Positions 7,016 through 16,726 of a stretch of DNA of 59,451 nucleotides are shown piece after piece. Location: positions 1-59,451 of the forward strand of contig JAMCXB010000037.1 of the NCBI GenBank assembly GCA_023480735.1, written 5' to 3'. This DNA comes from Bacteroidota bacterium (GTDB lineage: Bacteria; Bacteroidota; Ignavibacteria; Kryptoniales; JAKASW01). The notes below the pieces were generated by a model. It did no database searches and was not told where the DNA came from. It saw only the letters and a list, made by a program, of their open reading frames with translations. Position 1 is the stretch's first letter; each line of letters opens with the position of its first letter. Both the position numbers and the translations under genes were made by a program.

Positions 7016-9124
7016 TTAAGCAGTTCGATCGAAAGTTTTCATCCTGGAAACGAATATCTCCAAAACGAGGAAGAACAGGGCCGCTCCGGCAAAAAATGAC
7101 GATAAGTCTTCTCCCCTTCTCAGATTATCTACGTTCTCGACCGCATTCTTGTCAGCGTTCAATACGAATACATCCTTTCCCTTGAACCCCAGCTTTCTCG
7201 CATAATCTATTATCTCCGACTTTGTAGCCTGGGCAAGGTTTGACTCGCGCGGATCGATGTTGACCGATATTTCACATAGCGTGTCGCCGTTCCGGAGAGT
7301 ATACGTACCGAATCGATCGAGTCCGCTAAGAGCAAACTCCGCACCGGTGCCGACGTATTCCGGCACCACTTCACTCCGGCTGCCATCCGGTGAGATTAGT
7401 GTCGCCGACTTGATCCCTCCTTGAGAATACCGGTAATCGACCGGCTCGCCGGCATAGATCTGGATGGGCCTGTGCCTGACGGCCGCCGAGTAAAACATCG
7501 CTCTCTGTACGACCACAGGGAAGAAAGGGGACTCAGGAAAGTTTGAGGAGAGAGTATCGGCAGGAGACGCCACGACAAATGCAAAGCCGCTCCCGACTTC
7601 CTCGCTCATGAGGAACGGTCCGGATGAAGTACTCATCAGGACATGTGCGAATGGGTCCGGCTCAACCTGAGCGCAATCGAATATCTTCGTGACAAGTTGA
7701 TCCTTTATCTGATCTGCGCTCTGCTTGCTTGAGAAAATCCCGTAAAAGAAATTGTCGCCCGCATCTATCCTGTCGATGCTCAAGAAACTTCCGCCCACGC
7801 TTGAGAAGTATTTCGACACCCTCCCCAGGTTCATCGCTGCGGTGATTCCACCGAATGCGACAGACTGGGCGGCGGTTGGAGCGAACAGTAAAGCGCCTCC
7901 TCCATCGCGGACAAATTGAATGATCTTCTGCCGGAAGCTCTGACCATCGGCATATGACTCCACAATGACCACGTCTACTCCCGATAGATTTGAGTAGACA
8001 AATTGATCGGGGGTGACTACTCTCGTCTCGATTACGGTGGAAGTATCCATCGTTGCATGCGCCGCGCTGAGCACAAAATCGGATGTGGAGTCTGAAGCGA
8101 CAAGCACGACTTTCAGTTTCTGAATTGCATAGAAGGAAAAATAGTACCGGTTGTCGCTCTGTATGGAGTTGTCGTCGATTTGAATCACGCCCCTGTGATA
8201 GCCGCTCGATGAGACATTGAAGGCCAAATCCACAGTTCTGGAAGAACCCGCAGGCAAGTCGGCAGCTGACTGTGCGACTTTCCGATCATCCAGGTAGAGA
8301 CTTACAACGACACCACTCTTTGCGGAGCCATCGTTATTCGTTAAAGTCGCTTCAATATCGGAAGGGGTGTTGGTCTCGACAACCGGATTCAGGAGCTTGA
8401 CGTTGGAAACCGACAAGTTGTCATTTGTAGATTTCGCCGTGCCAAGAAAAAACATCATGGTCCCTGGAGGAATGTTCTGCGGCCTGGGAGCACTTCGCCC
8501 GGAGTTCTCCGTTGGCAGGGCAAATTCGTTTTTCTGCAGATCTCCCACCAGGTATATCTCTTTGTTGAGATAGTTCGAGGATTCAAGTCTATCAACGGCA
8601 GCATATATAGCCGACGTATAACTCCCGCTGACGTCAGATCGTTGCGATCTCGATACTTTCGTGGACAGAGTGCGGGGATTGATTGTCGACAGTGTGCGCG
8701 AGGTGTCGCCTGCCCGGGATGCAAAGATAAGACTCACGTCGTCGCCTGTATGAAAACTGTTCATCAGCCGGGAGGCAACAGCCTTTATCTGCGAGAAAAT
8801 CTCGCCGTACTGGTTTCTTGCGGAGGTCGAAGGTGAATCGTCAATTATTACGACGGAGGAGCTTTTCGAACCGCCTGATGCGGCACCTTTCAGTGCCGGA
8901 CGGGCGAAGGCCACGACAAGAGATGCGATAGCCAGAGTGCGGAGGAGCAGAAGTAGATAGTCCCTCAATTTCACCCGTTTAGCGGAGGCGTGCTGTATTT
9001 CCTTAAGAAACCTTATGGAGGAAAACTCGACCTGACGCAGCTTCTTAAGCTGCAGAAGATGGATCAGTATGGGAACAGCTGCCGCGACGAGGCCGAACAG
9101 GACAAAACCGTTAAGAAAGGTCAT
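7016..9124 (-). CDS. BatA/VWA-domain membrane protein
   Basis: A 702-residue membrane protein. The N-terminus (two membrane segments, about 4-24 and 58-78, joined by LIHLLQLKKLRQVEFSSIRFL) is the BatA N-terminal domain of the Bacteroides aerotolerance family. Residues about 90-260 form a von Willebrand A domain with a MIDAS-like DDSPSTS. A large beta-rich periplasmic region follows, then a last membrane helix at about 680-697. Such proteins act in envelope stress or complex assembly; the exact task here is unknown. It overlaps the adenosyltransferase gene by 4 bp. Confidence 0.85.
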   Translation of the reverse strand: MTFLNGFVLFGLVAAAVPILIHLLQLKKLRQVEFSSIRFLKEIQHASAKRVKLRDYLLLLLRTLAIASLVVAFARPALKGAASGGSKSSSVVIIDDSPSTSARNQYGEIFSQIKAVASRLMNSFHTGDDVSLIFASRAGDTSRTLSTINPRTLSTKVSRSQRSDVSGSYTSAIYAAVDRLESSNYLNKEIYLVGDLQKNEFALPTENSGRSAPRPQNIPPGTMMFFLGTAKSTNDNLSVSNVKLLNPVVETNTPSDIEATLTNNDGSAKSGVVVSLYLDDRKVAQSAADLPAGSSRTVDLAFNVSSSGYHRGVIQIDDNSIQSDNRYYFSFYAIQKLKVVLVASDSTSDFVLSAAHATMDTSTVIETRVVTPDQFVYSNLSGVDVVIVESYADGQSFRQKIIQFVRDGGGALLFAPTAAQSVAFGGITAAMNLGRVSKYFSSVGGSFLSIDRIDAGDNFFYGIFSSKQSADQIKDQLVTKIFDCAQVEPDPFAHVLMSTSSGPFLMSEEVGSGFAFVVASPADTLSSNFPESPFFPVVVQRAMFYSAAVRHRPIQIYAGEPVDYRYSQGGIKSATLISPDGSRSEVVPEYVGTGAEFALSGLDRFGTYTLRNGDTLCEISVNIDPRESNLAQATKSEIIDYARKLGFKGKDVFVLNADKNAVENVDNLRRGEDLSSFFAGAALFFLVLEIFVSRMKTFDRTA

Positions 9125-9714
9125 ACCGATCGTTCTGATTCACCACGAGGGTTCCACAGGATTTCCTTGTCGCCGGAAATTTTGTTGGAATAGCGCGCAA
9201 GAATAAAGAGCAAATCCGAAAGGCGATTCAAGTAGATGACGGTGGCATCCGACGTGTTGCCATGCTTTTTCAAGGAAACCACACGTCTTTCGGCACGGCG
9301 ACAAACGGTCCTGGCCTCATGAAGAAACGCTGCGGTCTTTGAACCACCCGGCAATACAAACGACTTCAGATCAGGAAGTTGGGAGTCGATCTCATCTATC
9401 GATCGTTCCAGAAAGGCATAATCGTCTGAAGAGATTCTCGTCAAGGCTGTGCTTTTCACTTCGGCGGGCGAAGCCAGGTCAGCCCCCAGAACAAAAAGCT
9501 GCTGCTGGACTCTCTTCAGAATTCCGTCGATGAGGCCGTACTCATTTCCCTCCGGTCGATCGTGTTCGGCGCACAACGAGCGAACGATGCCTATCACGGA
9601 ATTCAACTCATCGACTGTCCCGTATGCTTCGATCACGAGATCGTCCTTTGAAATCCGCTTGCTGCCAAACAGGCTTGTCTCGCCCTTATCGCCGGTCTTC
9701 GTGTATATTTTCAA
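9121..9714 (-). CDS. PduO-type ATP:cob(I)alamin adenosyltransferase
   Basis: Transfers adenosyl from ATP to cob(I)alamin to make coenzyme B12. The 197-residue protein shows all PduO/MMAB signatures: the N-terminal ATP-binding YTKTGDKGETSLFGSKRISK, then GTVDELNSVIG, then ARTVCRRAERRVV. It starts at TTG (9714), which overlaps the TGA of the gene before it (TTGA), a sign of coupled translation. The product would serve the B12-dependent methylmalonyl-CoA mutase whose B12-binding subunit is encoded at 29.5 kb. Confidence 0.94.
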   Translation of the reverse strand: MKIYTKTGDKGETSLFGSKRISKDDLVIEAYGTVDELNSVIGIVRSLCAEHDRPEGNEYGLIDGILKRVQQQLFVLGADLASPAEVKSTALTRISSDDYAFLERSIDEIDSQLPDLKSFVLPGGSKTAAFLHEARTVCRRAERRVVSLKKHGNTSDATVIYLNRLSDLLFILARYSNKISGDKEILWNPRGESERSV

Positions 9715-10583
9715 AAAGAAATAAACCTCTCCAGTTCTATCGACACCTCCATCAGGACATTCGCCTTCGGCTGCTCATCGGCGGCCGAGAATGCACGCGC
9801 CAGATTGCGGCATGTTCGCGCCAGCATTTCAAGGTCGGAGGAGTCTTTCAGGAAGCGGGGCTCGAAAGAGAATCCCATCCCGCTGATGAACTCCTCCGCA
9901 TCTTTGCGTGACATAATTCTGCCTCTGTTGAAAACATCGACATAAATTTCTTTCCCTTCAAGGACGAACTTCACGAGGAAATGAGCCGGCGCTCCGACGC
10001 CGAAGACCGGCAGGTTCACTCTTCGTCCCACCAGAAGATATACGACCCCGAGCGAGATGGGAATCCCCCGCCGGGTCTCGAGAACACGGTGGATGATACT
10101 GTTATCGGGATTATAGTAATCTTTTGAGTTGCCCGCAAACCCGAGCTCATTCAGGAAGAAATCGTTGACATGCTGAACGACGTCGTACGGATCTTCAAGA
10201 TTCGCGATCCGTTTGCGCAATTCATTGGCAAGCTCGTTAAGGGCAGACTCGACACGTGCAAAGTCGATGTCCGGATAGAGCGGTTTTGCCAGCATGAACA
10301 GCCCGCGTTCCAGCGAAAAATCGCGCCGCGACACATAATCGAGGAGTTCGTCATAATCTTTTTGAAGCTTGTCCAGGGAGATCTTCGAGATCAGGCTTTC
10401 AATCCGGCTTTTGACTCTCGACTCGGCGTTCCACTTTTCGTTTTCGAGAAGCTGTACGACTTCGTCCCCACCGTCGCGCAATTCGCGTTCCACGGCTGCA
10501 GCCACCTGCGGGTCATCGTCATCGATGAGCCTCATCAGTGCTCTGAACTTCTTTGCGGTCAGTGTCTCACTATTCATGGTCAT
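9711..10583 (-). CDS. SirB1/transglutaminase-like protein
   Basis: 290 residues. The central part (about 115-240) matches the SirB1/transglutaminase-like family: DNSIIHRVLETRRGIPISLGVVYLLVGRRVNLPVFGVGAPAHFLVKF. Residues 1-100 are helical and charged, resembling HEAT-type or TPR-like packing, with DDDDPQVAAAVEREL. The family is widespread and its reaction is not established. The start ATG lies 14 bases inside the preceding LOG gene, and the stop overlaps the adenosyltransferase start, so it belongs to a tightly coupled operon. Confidence 0.85.
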   Translation of the reverse strand: MTMNSETLTAKKFRALMRLIDDDDPQVAAAVERELRDGGDEVVQLLENEKWNAESRVKSRIESLISKISLDKLQKDYDELLDYVSRRDFSLERGLFMLAKPLYPDIDFARVESALNELANELRKRIANLEDPYDVVQHVNDFFLNELGFAGNSKDYYNPDNSIIHRVLETRRGIPISLGVVYLLVGRRVNLPVFGVGAPAHFLVKFVLEGKEIYVDVFNRGRIMSRKDAEEFISGMGFSFEPRFLKDSSDLEMLARTCRNLARAFSAADEQPKANVLMEVSIELERFISF

Positions 10584-11448
10584 TGTAGTAATTCTTTCTT
10601 AGTTCTCGGGTAAGTAGCTTGAAGGCTGTCTCCGGATCATCTGCGAAGGAAAAGAGCTTCAAGTCTTCCCGATTGATAGCGCCGGCTTCAATCAGATAGT
10701 CAAAATCAAGTACCCTCTTCCAATACTCCGAGCCGTAGATAACGACGGTCATTCTCTTTCTTATCTTGCCTGTCTGCAGCAGAGTCAGCACTTCCATAAG
10801 TTCATCAAGGGTTCCGAATCCTCCCGGAAAAACGACGAGCGCCTTGGCAAGATAGACGAACCAGAATTTTCTCATGAAGAAATAGTGAAATTCAAAATTC
10901 AAATCGGGGGTTATGAAGGGGTTGGGGTACTGCTCATGAGGCAGACTGATGTTCAGGCCTATAGAGAGACCGTTGGCGCGCGTCGCTCCCTTGTTTGCAG
11001 CCTGCATGATGCCCGGTCCGCCACCCGAGCAAACGACGAACCTCTGCCCGTCGTGGTCGCTTATTTCCTTCGACCACTTTGTGAGCATTTCGCTCAACTT
11101 TGCCGCGTCTTCGTAATAGCGCGCCATCTTTACCTGAGCCCTGGCACGCTTCAGCTCGTCCTCAAGCTTCATCGCCTGCCGCAGATCCTTTCTGCCCTTC
11201 GACAGATCAAGAATGTCCGCTTCGACTTTCCTGAGACGATCCTCTGCTTCTTCCATCGTCGTGTTCCGTGCGGACCCGAAGAAGACGATAGTGTCCCTGA
11301 TCCTCTGTCGCCTGAACCTAGATAGAGGTTCAAGATATTCTGAAAGCATGCGGATCACGCGCGCGTCGGCGCTGTTCAAGAACGGGATGTTCTTGTAAGC
11401 TTTCTCCGGGATTTCGGGATGGGAAACGGTAGCCTTTTTAGTCGACAT
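10570..11448 (-). CDS. LOG-family nucleotide phosphoribohydrolase-like protein
   Basis: LOG proteins split nucleoside 5'-monophosphates at the N-glycosidic bond (including cytokinin nucleotides). The protein has the two signatures: GGGPGIMQAANKGA (about 152-165) and PGGFGTLDELMEVLTLLQTGK (about 218-238). At 292 residues it is longer than the 190-residue plant-like forms because of a charged helical N-terminal region (about 1-115), as in the larger TIGR00730 members. It starts at ATG 11448 directly after GGAGGTAA. True substrate unknown. Confidence 0.9.
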   Translation of the reverse strand: MSTKKATVSHPEIPEKAYKNIPFLNSADARVIRMLSEYLEPLSRFRRQRIRDTIVFFGSARNTTMEEAEDRLRKVEADILDLSKGRKDLRQAMKLEDELKRARAQVKMARYYEDAAKLSEMLTKWSKEISDHDGQRFVVCSGGGPGIMQAANKGATRANGLSIGLNISLPHEQYPNPFITPDLNFEFHYFFMRKFWFVYLAKALVVFPGGFGTLDELMEVLTLLQTGKIRKRMTVVIYGSEYWKRVLDFDYLIEAGAINREDLKLFSFADDPETAFKLLTRELRKNYYNDHE

Positions 11449-11499
11449 TTACCTCCACTTGGTGCATTCGGATATTTTCAGTTAGGCCTGCAAATCGTA

Positions 11500-12270
11500 T
11501 CACAGGACAGACCTTCCGCCGTCAACTATCAGAACCTGGCCGGTGACGTAATTCGCATGCGCTAGATACAGGACGGCCGAGGTTATATCGTCCGCATCTC
11601 CATATCTCTTGAGCGGCACTTTCGTCTCCTCGATATGTTTTATTCCGGCGGTCTCTTCACCCAGTATGATGATAGTGCCGGGCGCAATCGCATTGACGGT
11701 TATCTTAGGGGCAAGAGCCTTTGATAGTGCTTTGGTCAGCATGACAACACCCGCCTTTGCCACATTATAGGCAATGTGTTCCGGCCAGACCTGGAAACCT
11801 CCCAGGGATGCAAAGTTTATGATCTTACCCCCCCGCTCTCCCATCGCTTTGGCGGCTGCCCTGGCACAATAAAACTGTCCAGTGAGATTAGTCGACAAGA
11901 CGTAATTCCATAGCTCGTCCGAAATTTCCACAAACTTCTTTGAGGGGGGAAATATGGCCGCATTATTGACGAGAAGATCGATCCTTCCGAAATGGTCAAC
12001 GGCTTGACGGAACATGCTGTCGACTTGTTTGGAGTTCCTGATATCTGCCTTTATTGAGATCGCGTCTGCTCCCAGGCCCTTGATCTCTTTCACGGTCCTG
12101 GCTGCCTCCTTTGCCGAGTGGGCGTAGTTGACGACAATGTCCCACCCATCTTTGGCAAGTCCAATTGCCGACTGCCGCCCCAATCTTCTCCCGCTACCCG
12201 TTACAAGCGCAACTTTTCTTCTGCCGGTCATGAGAAGTCTCTCCGGAACTTTCTTCGATTTAACTGCCAT
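11500..12270 (-). CDS. Short-chain dehydrogenase/reductase
   Basis: A 256-residue classical SDR using NAD(P). The cofactor motif is TGSGRRLGRQ (about 19-28), NNAA follows near residue 100, and the catalytic residues are the Ser of INFASLGG with Tyr and Lys in YNVAKAG; the C-terminal signature is YVTGQVLIVDGG. GRRLG rather than GASRGIG points to the pteridine-reductase/FolM or FabG-like side, but the substrate cannot be told. The start is the ATG at 12270, which overlaps the end of the upstream gene by 11 bp; the frame continues upstream but only as the antisense-frame shadow of that gene. Confidence 0.88.
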   Translation of the reverse strand: MAVKSKKVPERLLMTGRRKVALVTGSGRRLGRQSAIGLAKDGWDIVVNYAHSAKEAARTVKEIKGLGADAISIKADIRNSKQVDSMFRQAVDHFGRIDLLVNNAAIFPPSKKFVEISDELWNYVLSTNLTGQFYCARAAAKAMGERGGKIINFASLGGFQVWPEHIAYNVAKAGVVMLTKALSKALAPKITVNAIAPGTIIILGEETAGIKHIEETKVPLKRYGDADDITSAVLYLAHANYVTGQVLIVDGGRSVL

Positions 12271-12772
12271 TCCTGATTGGGTATGTCTCAGAAAATGTAT
12301 CCGAGAACATGTCGGCGACGAGCTCCAGGTTCCGCGCGTCCACCTCGTCGAAGCTGCCGTACTCGGAACTGTCGAGATCCAGGACACCAAATAGCTCGCC
12401 GTTCTTGACCAGCGGAACGACGATTTCGCTCTTCGAGTCCGGATCACAAAAGATATGGTCAGGAAACTCATAGACGTTAGGAACGATCAGGGTCCTTTTC
12501 TGTACGGCCGCGGTTCCGCAAACTCCATTTCCGATTTTTATCCGCGTGCAGGCAACTTTCCCCTGAAAGGGGCCCAGGACGAGCTCGCCATTCTTCAGGA
12601 AATAAAAGCCGATCCAGGAAGCATAGTGAAGCGTTTGCTTCAACGCGGCGGCCAAATTCGCTGCGTTGGCGATGAAATCCGGCTCGTCAGCGATGAGCGA
12701 CTTTAGCTGGGGAAGGACCTCCTTATAGCCAGCCGCTCTGTCTTCTACCGACGATACCTTAATCTGTTCCAT
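12260..12772 (-). CDS. GAF-type free methionine-R-sulfoxide reductase
   Basis: A single GAF domain of 170 residues matching fRMsr, which reduces free Met-R-sulfoxide. Visible signatures are ASWIGFYFL, LGPFQGKVACTRI with the first Cys, GVCGTA with the second and FCDPDSKSEIVVPL with the resolving third Cys; LFGVLDLDS follows. All three catalytic cysteines of the family are present. It is the first gene of a run of six overlapping genes ending with the BatA-like gene; an oxidative-stress flavour fits both ends of that operon, though this is inference. Confidence 0.92.
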   Translation of the reverse strand: MEQIKVSSVEDRAAGYKEVLPQLKSLIADEPDFIANAANLAAALKQTLHYASWIGFYFLKNGELVLGPFQGKVACTRIKIGNGVCGTAAVQKRTLIVPNVYEFPDHIFCDPDSKSEIVVPLVKNGELFGVLDLDSSEYGSFDEVDARNLELVADMFSDTFSETYPIRNGS

Positions 12773-12918
12773 AAATTATTACCATAGCTATCATGAGAAC
12801 TTGCATCCAAATCCTTAACATGGACCTTGCGGCGAGAGAGCGCGACGTTTGGGTCGTCACTCACAAAGCCCCCCGAAAACAGCCTGCGTCTTCATGAGAT
12901 TAGGTTCTCTGCTCCAGT

Positions 12919-14028
12919 TCATACCAAGAAAGGGAGTGTTGACATTTCCGCTCCAAATTCCTTCGCGCCGACTCTGATGCGATAGCGCGATCCGGGAGCG
13001 ACTTGCTGCATTGAAATGTATGCGAGCGCAATTTCCCTCCCAATCCCCGGCGACTTCACAGAACTGGTCACAACACCGACCTCTGTCTCACTTCCGGAGG
13101 ATGATTTAACATCGTACACTTTTGAGCCGTGCGGCATCTTCGAATCCGACACGAGTCCGACGAGGTGCCTCCTTACCTTATCGTAATTCTGTAATCTTGC
13201 AATCACTTCCTGGCCAATATAGCAACCCTTACGGTCGCTTATTGCATCCATGATGTTCACTTCGAGGGGATTGACCTCTTCGTTTAACTCATGCGGATGA
13301 AACGGCGTCCCGTTCTCGATACGCAGGACCTCGAAAGTCTCCAGCCCTGCAGGAGATCCGCCCAGCTTCCTGGAGCTCTCAATCAGGGAATTCCAGATTG
13401 TCTCCGTATCATCCGGATTAACAATTATAATGTATCCGTCACCAACGGCCATATTTGTCCTGGCCAGAAGGATTTCCTTTGAGCCGAGAAAAGTACGTAT
13501 GAAGTTGTGCCGCGGCATCTTGTCTATATCGAGAAGAGTCCTGTGGCTTGAATGTGCGATATGCTTCAGGAAATCGGCTGCCGAAGTCCCAGCCACGAAA
13601 AACATGGGGAAATTATGAGTTACATCCTCTACTCTCACATCTTCGGAAATGATAAACTTCTCTATCCACTTCTTCACATTCTCTGAATTACCCGGACTGG
13701 TCTGCAACAGCAGACTTCCCTGTTGTGCATAAACCGTGCAGAGATCAACGACGCGTCCCTTTTCGGTGGCAAGGAAGGTCTGTTTTCCCATCCCCGGGCG
13801 CATACCATTAAGATCGTTAGTAGAAATCCTATTCAGAAAGTCAAGAGCGTCCTTGCCGGTCAGCCTCAATTTTCCAAAATGCGATAAATCGAAGAAGGCA
13901 GCATAACGTCTTGCCGCGGAGTATTCCTCCTCAAGTGTTGTATATCTCTCGGGTATTGAACTACCGTCAACTTGAACCATTTGCGCACCCAGCATCTTGT
14001 GAAGATCTATTAAAGTGCTTTCCGACAT
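12919..14028 (-). CDS. GcvT/YgfZ-family folate-binding protein
   Basis: 369 residues with the aminomethyltransferase fold. The segment DRKGCYIGQEVIARLQNYDKVRRHLVGL (about 240-267) contains the KGCYxGQE signature of the YgfZ/IBA57 group, which uses tetrahydrofolate in maturation or repair of Fe-S enzymes. The N-terminal part (SHFGKLRLTGKDALDFLNRISTND) is shared with GcvT. No gcvH or gcvP gene lies nearby, so the YgfZ role is more likely than the glycine cleavage T-protein. It starts at ATG 14028 behind GAGGAG and has its own promoter at 14053-14081. Confidence 0.85.
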   Translation of the reverse strand: MSESTLIDLHKMLGAQMVQVDGSSIPERYTTLEEEYSAARRYAAFFDLSHFGKLRLTGKDALDFLNRISTNDLNGMRPGMGKQTFLATEKGRVVDLCTVYAQQGSLLLQTSPGNSENVKKWIEKFIISEDVRVEDVTHNFPMFFVAGTSAADFLKHIAHSSHRTLLDIDKMPRHNFIRTFLGSKEILLARTNMAVGDGYIIIVNPDDTETIWNSLIESSRKLGGSPAGLETFEVLRIENGTPFHPHELNEEVNPLEVNIMDAISDRKGCYIGQEVIARLQNYDKVRRHLVGLVSDSKMPHGSKVYDVKSSSGSETEVGVVTSSVKSPGIGREIALAYISMQQVAPGSRYRIRVGAKEFGAEMSTLPFLV

Positions 14029-14052
14029 CTCTAACTCCTCTAATTACAGGTA

Positions 14053-14081
14053 AATATATACTTGCCCAATTTCCTAATCAA
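14053..14081 (-). promoter_or_regulatory. Promoter of the GcvT/YgfZ-like gene
   Basis: On the minus strand TTGATT (14081-14076), 17 bp and TATATT (14058-14053) lie 25 bases before the ATG. It is divergent from the plus-strand promoter at 14124-14153. Confidence 0.7.
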
Positions 14082-14123
14082 TGAAATAGAGGTTGACGGC
14101 GAGGCTGAGAAAGAAGAATGATG

Positions 14124-14153
14124 TTGAATTAATTCCCGGATCTGGTTTATATT
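14124..14153 (+). promoter_or_regulatory. Promoter of the small membrane protein gene
   Basis: TTGAAT (14124-14129), 18 bp spacer and TATATT (14148-14153), with the ATG 21 bases downstream of the -10 box. Confidence 0.6.
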
Positions 14154-14174
14154 ATACGAAAGGAAAACAGTAAA

Positions 14175-14459
14175 ATGGCGAGAACGATAAGGTCAAAGAG
14201 AGTAGAAAAGCAGCGAAAGTCGAAGGTCTCTCAAGAAATGCCTTTGAACCCGGTCAATTACAAAATAATCATCGGCGGTGCTTTGTTGATCATCGCGACA
14301 TACGTACTGCTTGCCACTAACAATTCTGTATACGGTTTTGTACCGCTTGACCTCGTTCCGATACTTCTTTTCATAGGTTATATCGTCATAGTCCCGATCG
14401 GAATCATGTATAGAGGAAAGAAGAAGCAGGTTAGCCAGGGGCAGGCTGCATCGAAGTAG
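14175..14459 (+). CDS. DUF3098-like small membrane protein
   Basis: 94 residues: a basic N-terminus (MARTIRSKRVEKQRKSK), then PLNPVNYKIIIGGALLIIA (membrane segment about 30-46), the short loop SVYGFVPLDLVP and a second membrane segment (about 60-77), ending in a basic tail. The two-helix layout with a Pro-Leu-Asn-x-x-Asn-Tyr entry resembles DUF3098 proteins of Bacteroidota; the function is unknown. It stands alone on the plus strand between two minus-strand blocks and has AGGAAA before the ATG. Confidence 0.7.
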   Translation: MARTIRSKRVEKQRKSKVSQEMPLNPVNYKIIIGGALLIIATYVLLATNNSVYGFVPLDLVPILLFIGYIVIVPIGIMYRGKKKQVSQGQAASK

Positions 14460-14523
14460 ACTCTCTGGATCCTTACGGCGGCTCCCGAGACCCGTTTTAG
14501 AACCCTTCCAAAAGTTATCGTGA

Positions 14524-15228
14524 TTACTTCAATTCAAAGTTGCAATGGACAGTCACGGTTATGTCCTTTTCCCGTGTCGCGGTATTGTAGACTCCGTAAC
14601 TGCTGATTTCTGTCGAATAAGGTTCGGTAATTTGAAATACGCCCGCTCTCGCTGAGATAATCGGCCCGACCTTCAAACCTGTGTTGTCTGCAATCGCCTG
14701 CGCTCTCCTGATTGCATCTTTGGTTGCATCGGACAGGAGCTTCTGCTTTATGTCGGCAAGTTTCGAGAAGTAGTATTCCAGCACCGACGATTGGACGATC
14801 ACACCCTTTGAAACAAGCGTTGACGGATTCAGCGCGAGTTTCTGCACCGTAGGAATATTGTGGGAAATGACAATTATATACTGTATTAGATTGTAGTCCG
14901 TTTCACCCTGTCGCAGGTAGACCGGCTGAGTGTTCACAGGCTGAATAGTTATTTCCTGTTCGTCGATTCCCGCAGCCTTCAGTTCATCCTTCACCGCCCT
15001 CAGGTCGCCTTTAAGCAAGTCGTAAGCCTTATCGATTGTCCCCGGCGTTGCCGACCGGCTGATTGCGATACGCCACTTGACGACGTCCGACTGGAATCTT
15101 CCCATTGCAGCTCCGACCACATAGATCGTCTGGCGGGCAGATCGTGCGGAATAGAAAAAGGTGCCGAAAACCGCGGCCGCGATTATCAAGCTTAATCCAC
15201 CGATCAGCGATTCCTTAATGTGCTTCAT
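14524..15228 (-). CDS. SIMPL (DUF541) domain exported protein
   Basis: 234 residues with an N-terminal membrane anchor or signal (LIGGLSLIIAAAVFGTFFYSA). A SIMPL/DUF541 domain follows (about 28-230), recognised by WRIAISRSATPGTIDKAYDLLKGDLRAVKDELKAAGIDEQEI, the repeated alpha-beta unit, and the closing KDITVTVHCNFEL strand. The family forms periplasmic oligomers of uncertain function. I chose the ATG at 15228, which has GAAGG eight bases upstream, over a TTG at 15243. It follows hemL by 35 bases. Confidence 0.82.
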   Translation of the reverse strand: MKHIKESLIGGLSLIIAAAVFGTFFYSARSARQTIYVVGAAMGRFQSDVVKWRIAISRSATPGTIDKAYDLLKGDLRAVKDELKAAGIDEQEITIQPVNTQPVYLRQGETDYNLIQYIIVISHNIPTVQKLALNPSTLVSKGVIVQSSVLEYYFSKLADIKQKLLSDATKDAIRRAQAIADNTGLKVGPIISARAGVFQITEPYSTEISSYGVYNTATREKDITVTVHCNFELK

Positions 15229-15263
15229 AGTATTAGCCTTCAAATAATCTTAGATGGTGCCGT

Positions 15264-16562
15264 TCAGCCAATTATTTTCAGAGAGTCATAATTCGCCGCG
15301 ATGGTTTTCTCGATGTCGCGTTCCGTGTGAGCCGTCGAGATGAACGCCGCTTCAAACTGTGATGGCGGAAGATAAATTCCGCGCTTCAGCATTTCGCCGA
15401 AGTACCTCCTGAACTTTGAGGTGTCGCTCGTCAGGGCAGACTTGAAATCCCGGACATTCTGATTCGTGAAGAACAGTGTGAACATCGAGCCAGCCCGATT
15501 GATTTCATAGCCGAGTCCGAGTTTCTCCAGATTCCGTTTCATACCCTTCTCAAGAAGCTTCCCGTTCTTCTCCAACTGTCCGTACAGTCCTTTTTGCCTG
15601 TCGAGGATTTTCAGCTGTGCGATGCCGGCAGCCATAGCCAACGGATTCCCGGAGAGTGTACCCGCCTGGTAGACCGGTCCATCGGGAGAAACCATTCTCA
15701 TAACATCTTCGCGACCGCCGTATGCACCAACGGGGAGCCCGGCTCCGATTATCTTTCCGAATGTCGTCAGATCCGGCTTGATGCCGAATATTTCCTGTGC
15801 TCCGCCTCGCGCAAGGCGGAATCCGGTCATGACTTCGTCAAGGATCATGAGAGCGCCGTTTGAACGGGTCAATTCCGTAAGCCTGTCGAGAAATCCATTT
15901 TCCGGGACAACGACCCCAATGTTGCCGACGACAGGTTCGATGATAACCGCGGCGATTTCGCCCATGTTGTCTACAAAGAGCCGTTCCACGGAACCGATGT
16001 CGTTGAAATCGGCGACGAGTGTCTTTGCGGCAAGCCCGGCGGGCACTCCCGGCGAATCGGGTTGTCCAAAAGTTGTCGCGCCCGAGCCGGCTTTAATGAG
16101 GAAGCTGTCGAAGTGTCCGTGGTAGCAGCCTGCAAACTTCACTATCTTCTCGCGTCCCGTGAACGCACGCGCGACTCTAACCGCGCTCATTGTCGCCTCG
16201 GTACCGCTGTTGACCATTCGGACGACTTCAATCGAAGGCATCATCTTTCGAACGAGTCTTGCCATCTCGACCTCGTATGGTGTGGGTGCACCGAAACTAG
16301 TTCCTTTTGTGGCGGTCTTTTTCACTGCCGCGATAACGTTCGGATGTGCATGTCCGAGGATCATCGGTCCCCACGATCCTACGTAGTCGATGAATTTGTT
16401 TCCATCCACATCATATATGTACTGTCCTTTTGCCATTGCGATGAACAGCGGATCACTTCCGACGGACTTGAATGCACGCACGGGCGAATTGACTCCACCG
16501 GGCATATATTTCTTTGCTTCATTGAACAGCTTGCTGCTTCTCTTGGTATTCAGATTCTTCAT
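15264..16562 (-). CDS. hemL: Glutamate-1-semialdehyde 2,1-aminomutase
   Basis: Second step of the C5 heme route: converts glutamate-1-semialdehyde to 5-aminolevulinate using PLP/PMP. The 432-residue protein has [11 protein letters not shown], the [13 protein letters not shown] and [11 protein letters not shown] segments, [10 protein letters not shown] and the PLP Lys in [18 protein letters not shown]. The ATG at 16562 has GGAGATGAG directly before it; the longer frame upstream lacks support. It is separated from the rest of the heme cluster by a damaged epimerase gene and about 165 bases. Confidence 0.96.
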   Translation of the reverse strand: MKNLNTKRSSKLFNEAKKYMPGGVNSPVRAFKSVGSDPLFIAMAKGQYIYDVDGNKFIDYVGSWGPMILGHAHPNVIAAVKKTATKGTSFGAPTPYEVEMARLVRKMMPSIEVVRMVNSGTEATMSAVRVARAFTGREKIVKFAGCYHGHFDSFLIKAGSGATTFGQPDSPGVPAGLAAKTLVADFNDIGSVERLFVDNMGEIAAVIIEPVVGNIGVVVPENGFLDRLTELTRSNGALMILDEVMTGFRLARGGAQEIFGIKPDLTTFGKIIGAGLPVGAYGGREDVMRMVSPDGPVYQAGTLSGNPLAMAAGIAQLKILDRQKGLYGQLEKNGKLLEKGMKRNLEKLGLGYEINRAGSMFTLFFTNQNVRDFKSALTSDTSKFRRYFGEMLKRGIYLPPSQFEAAFISTAHTERDIEKTIAANYDSLKIIG

Positions 16563-16726
16563 CTCATCTCCGTTATGCTGCTGAGTCCTGCAAATGCTCG
16601 ATAGGACCAATCAATCCAATTCATCATGGTTCCCTTCCGGCGAGCAAAACATGCAATCTTGTCAGAATCCATCGGATCCGGACAGAAACTGAAAGTCCAG
16701 GCCGGGCGACATTCGCAAGGTTTGAT

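Noticed and set aside
12271-12471. Long N-terminal extension of the SDR
   Set aside because: It is an out-of-frame reading of the methionine sulfoxide reductase gene; the ATG at 12270 is coupled to that gene's stop.
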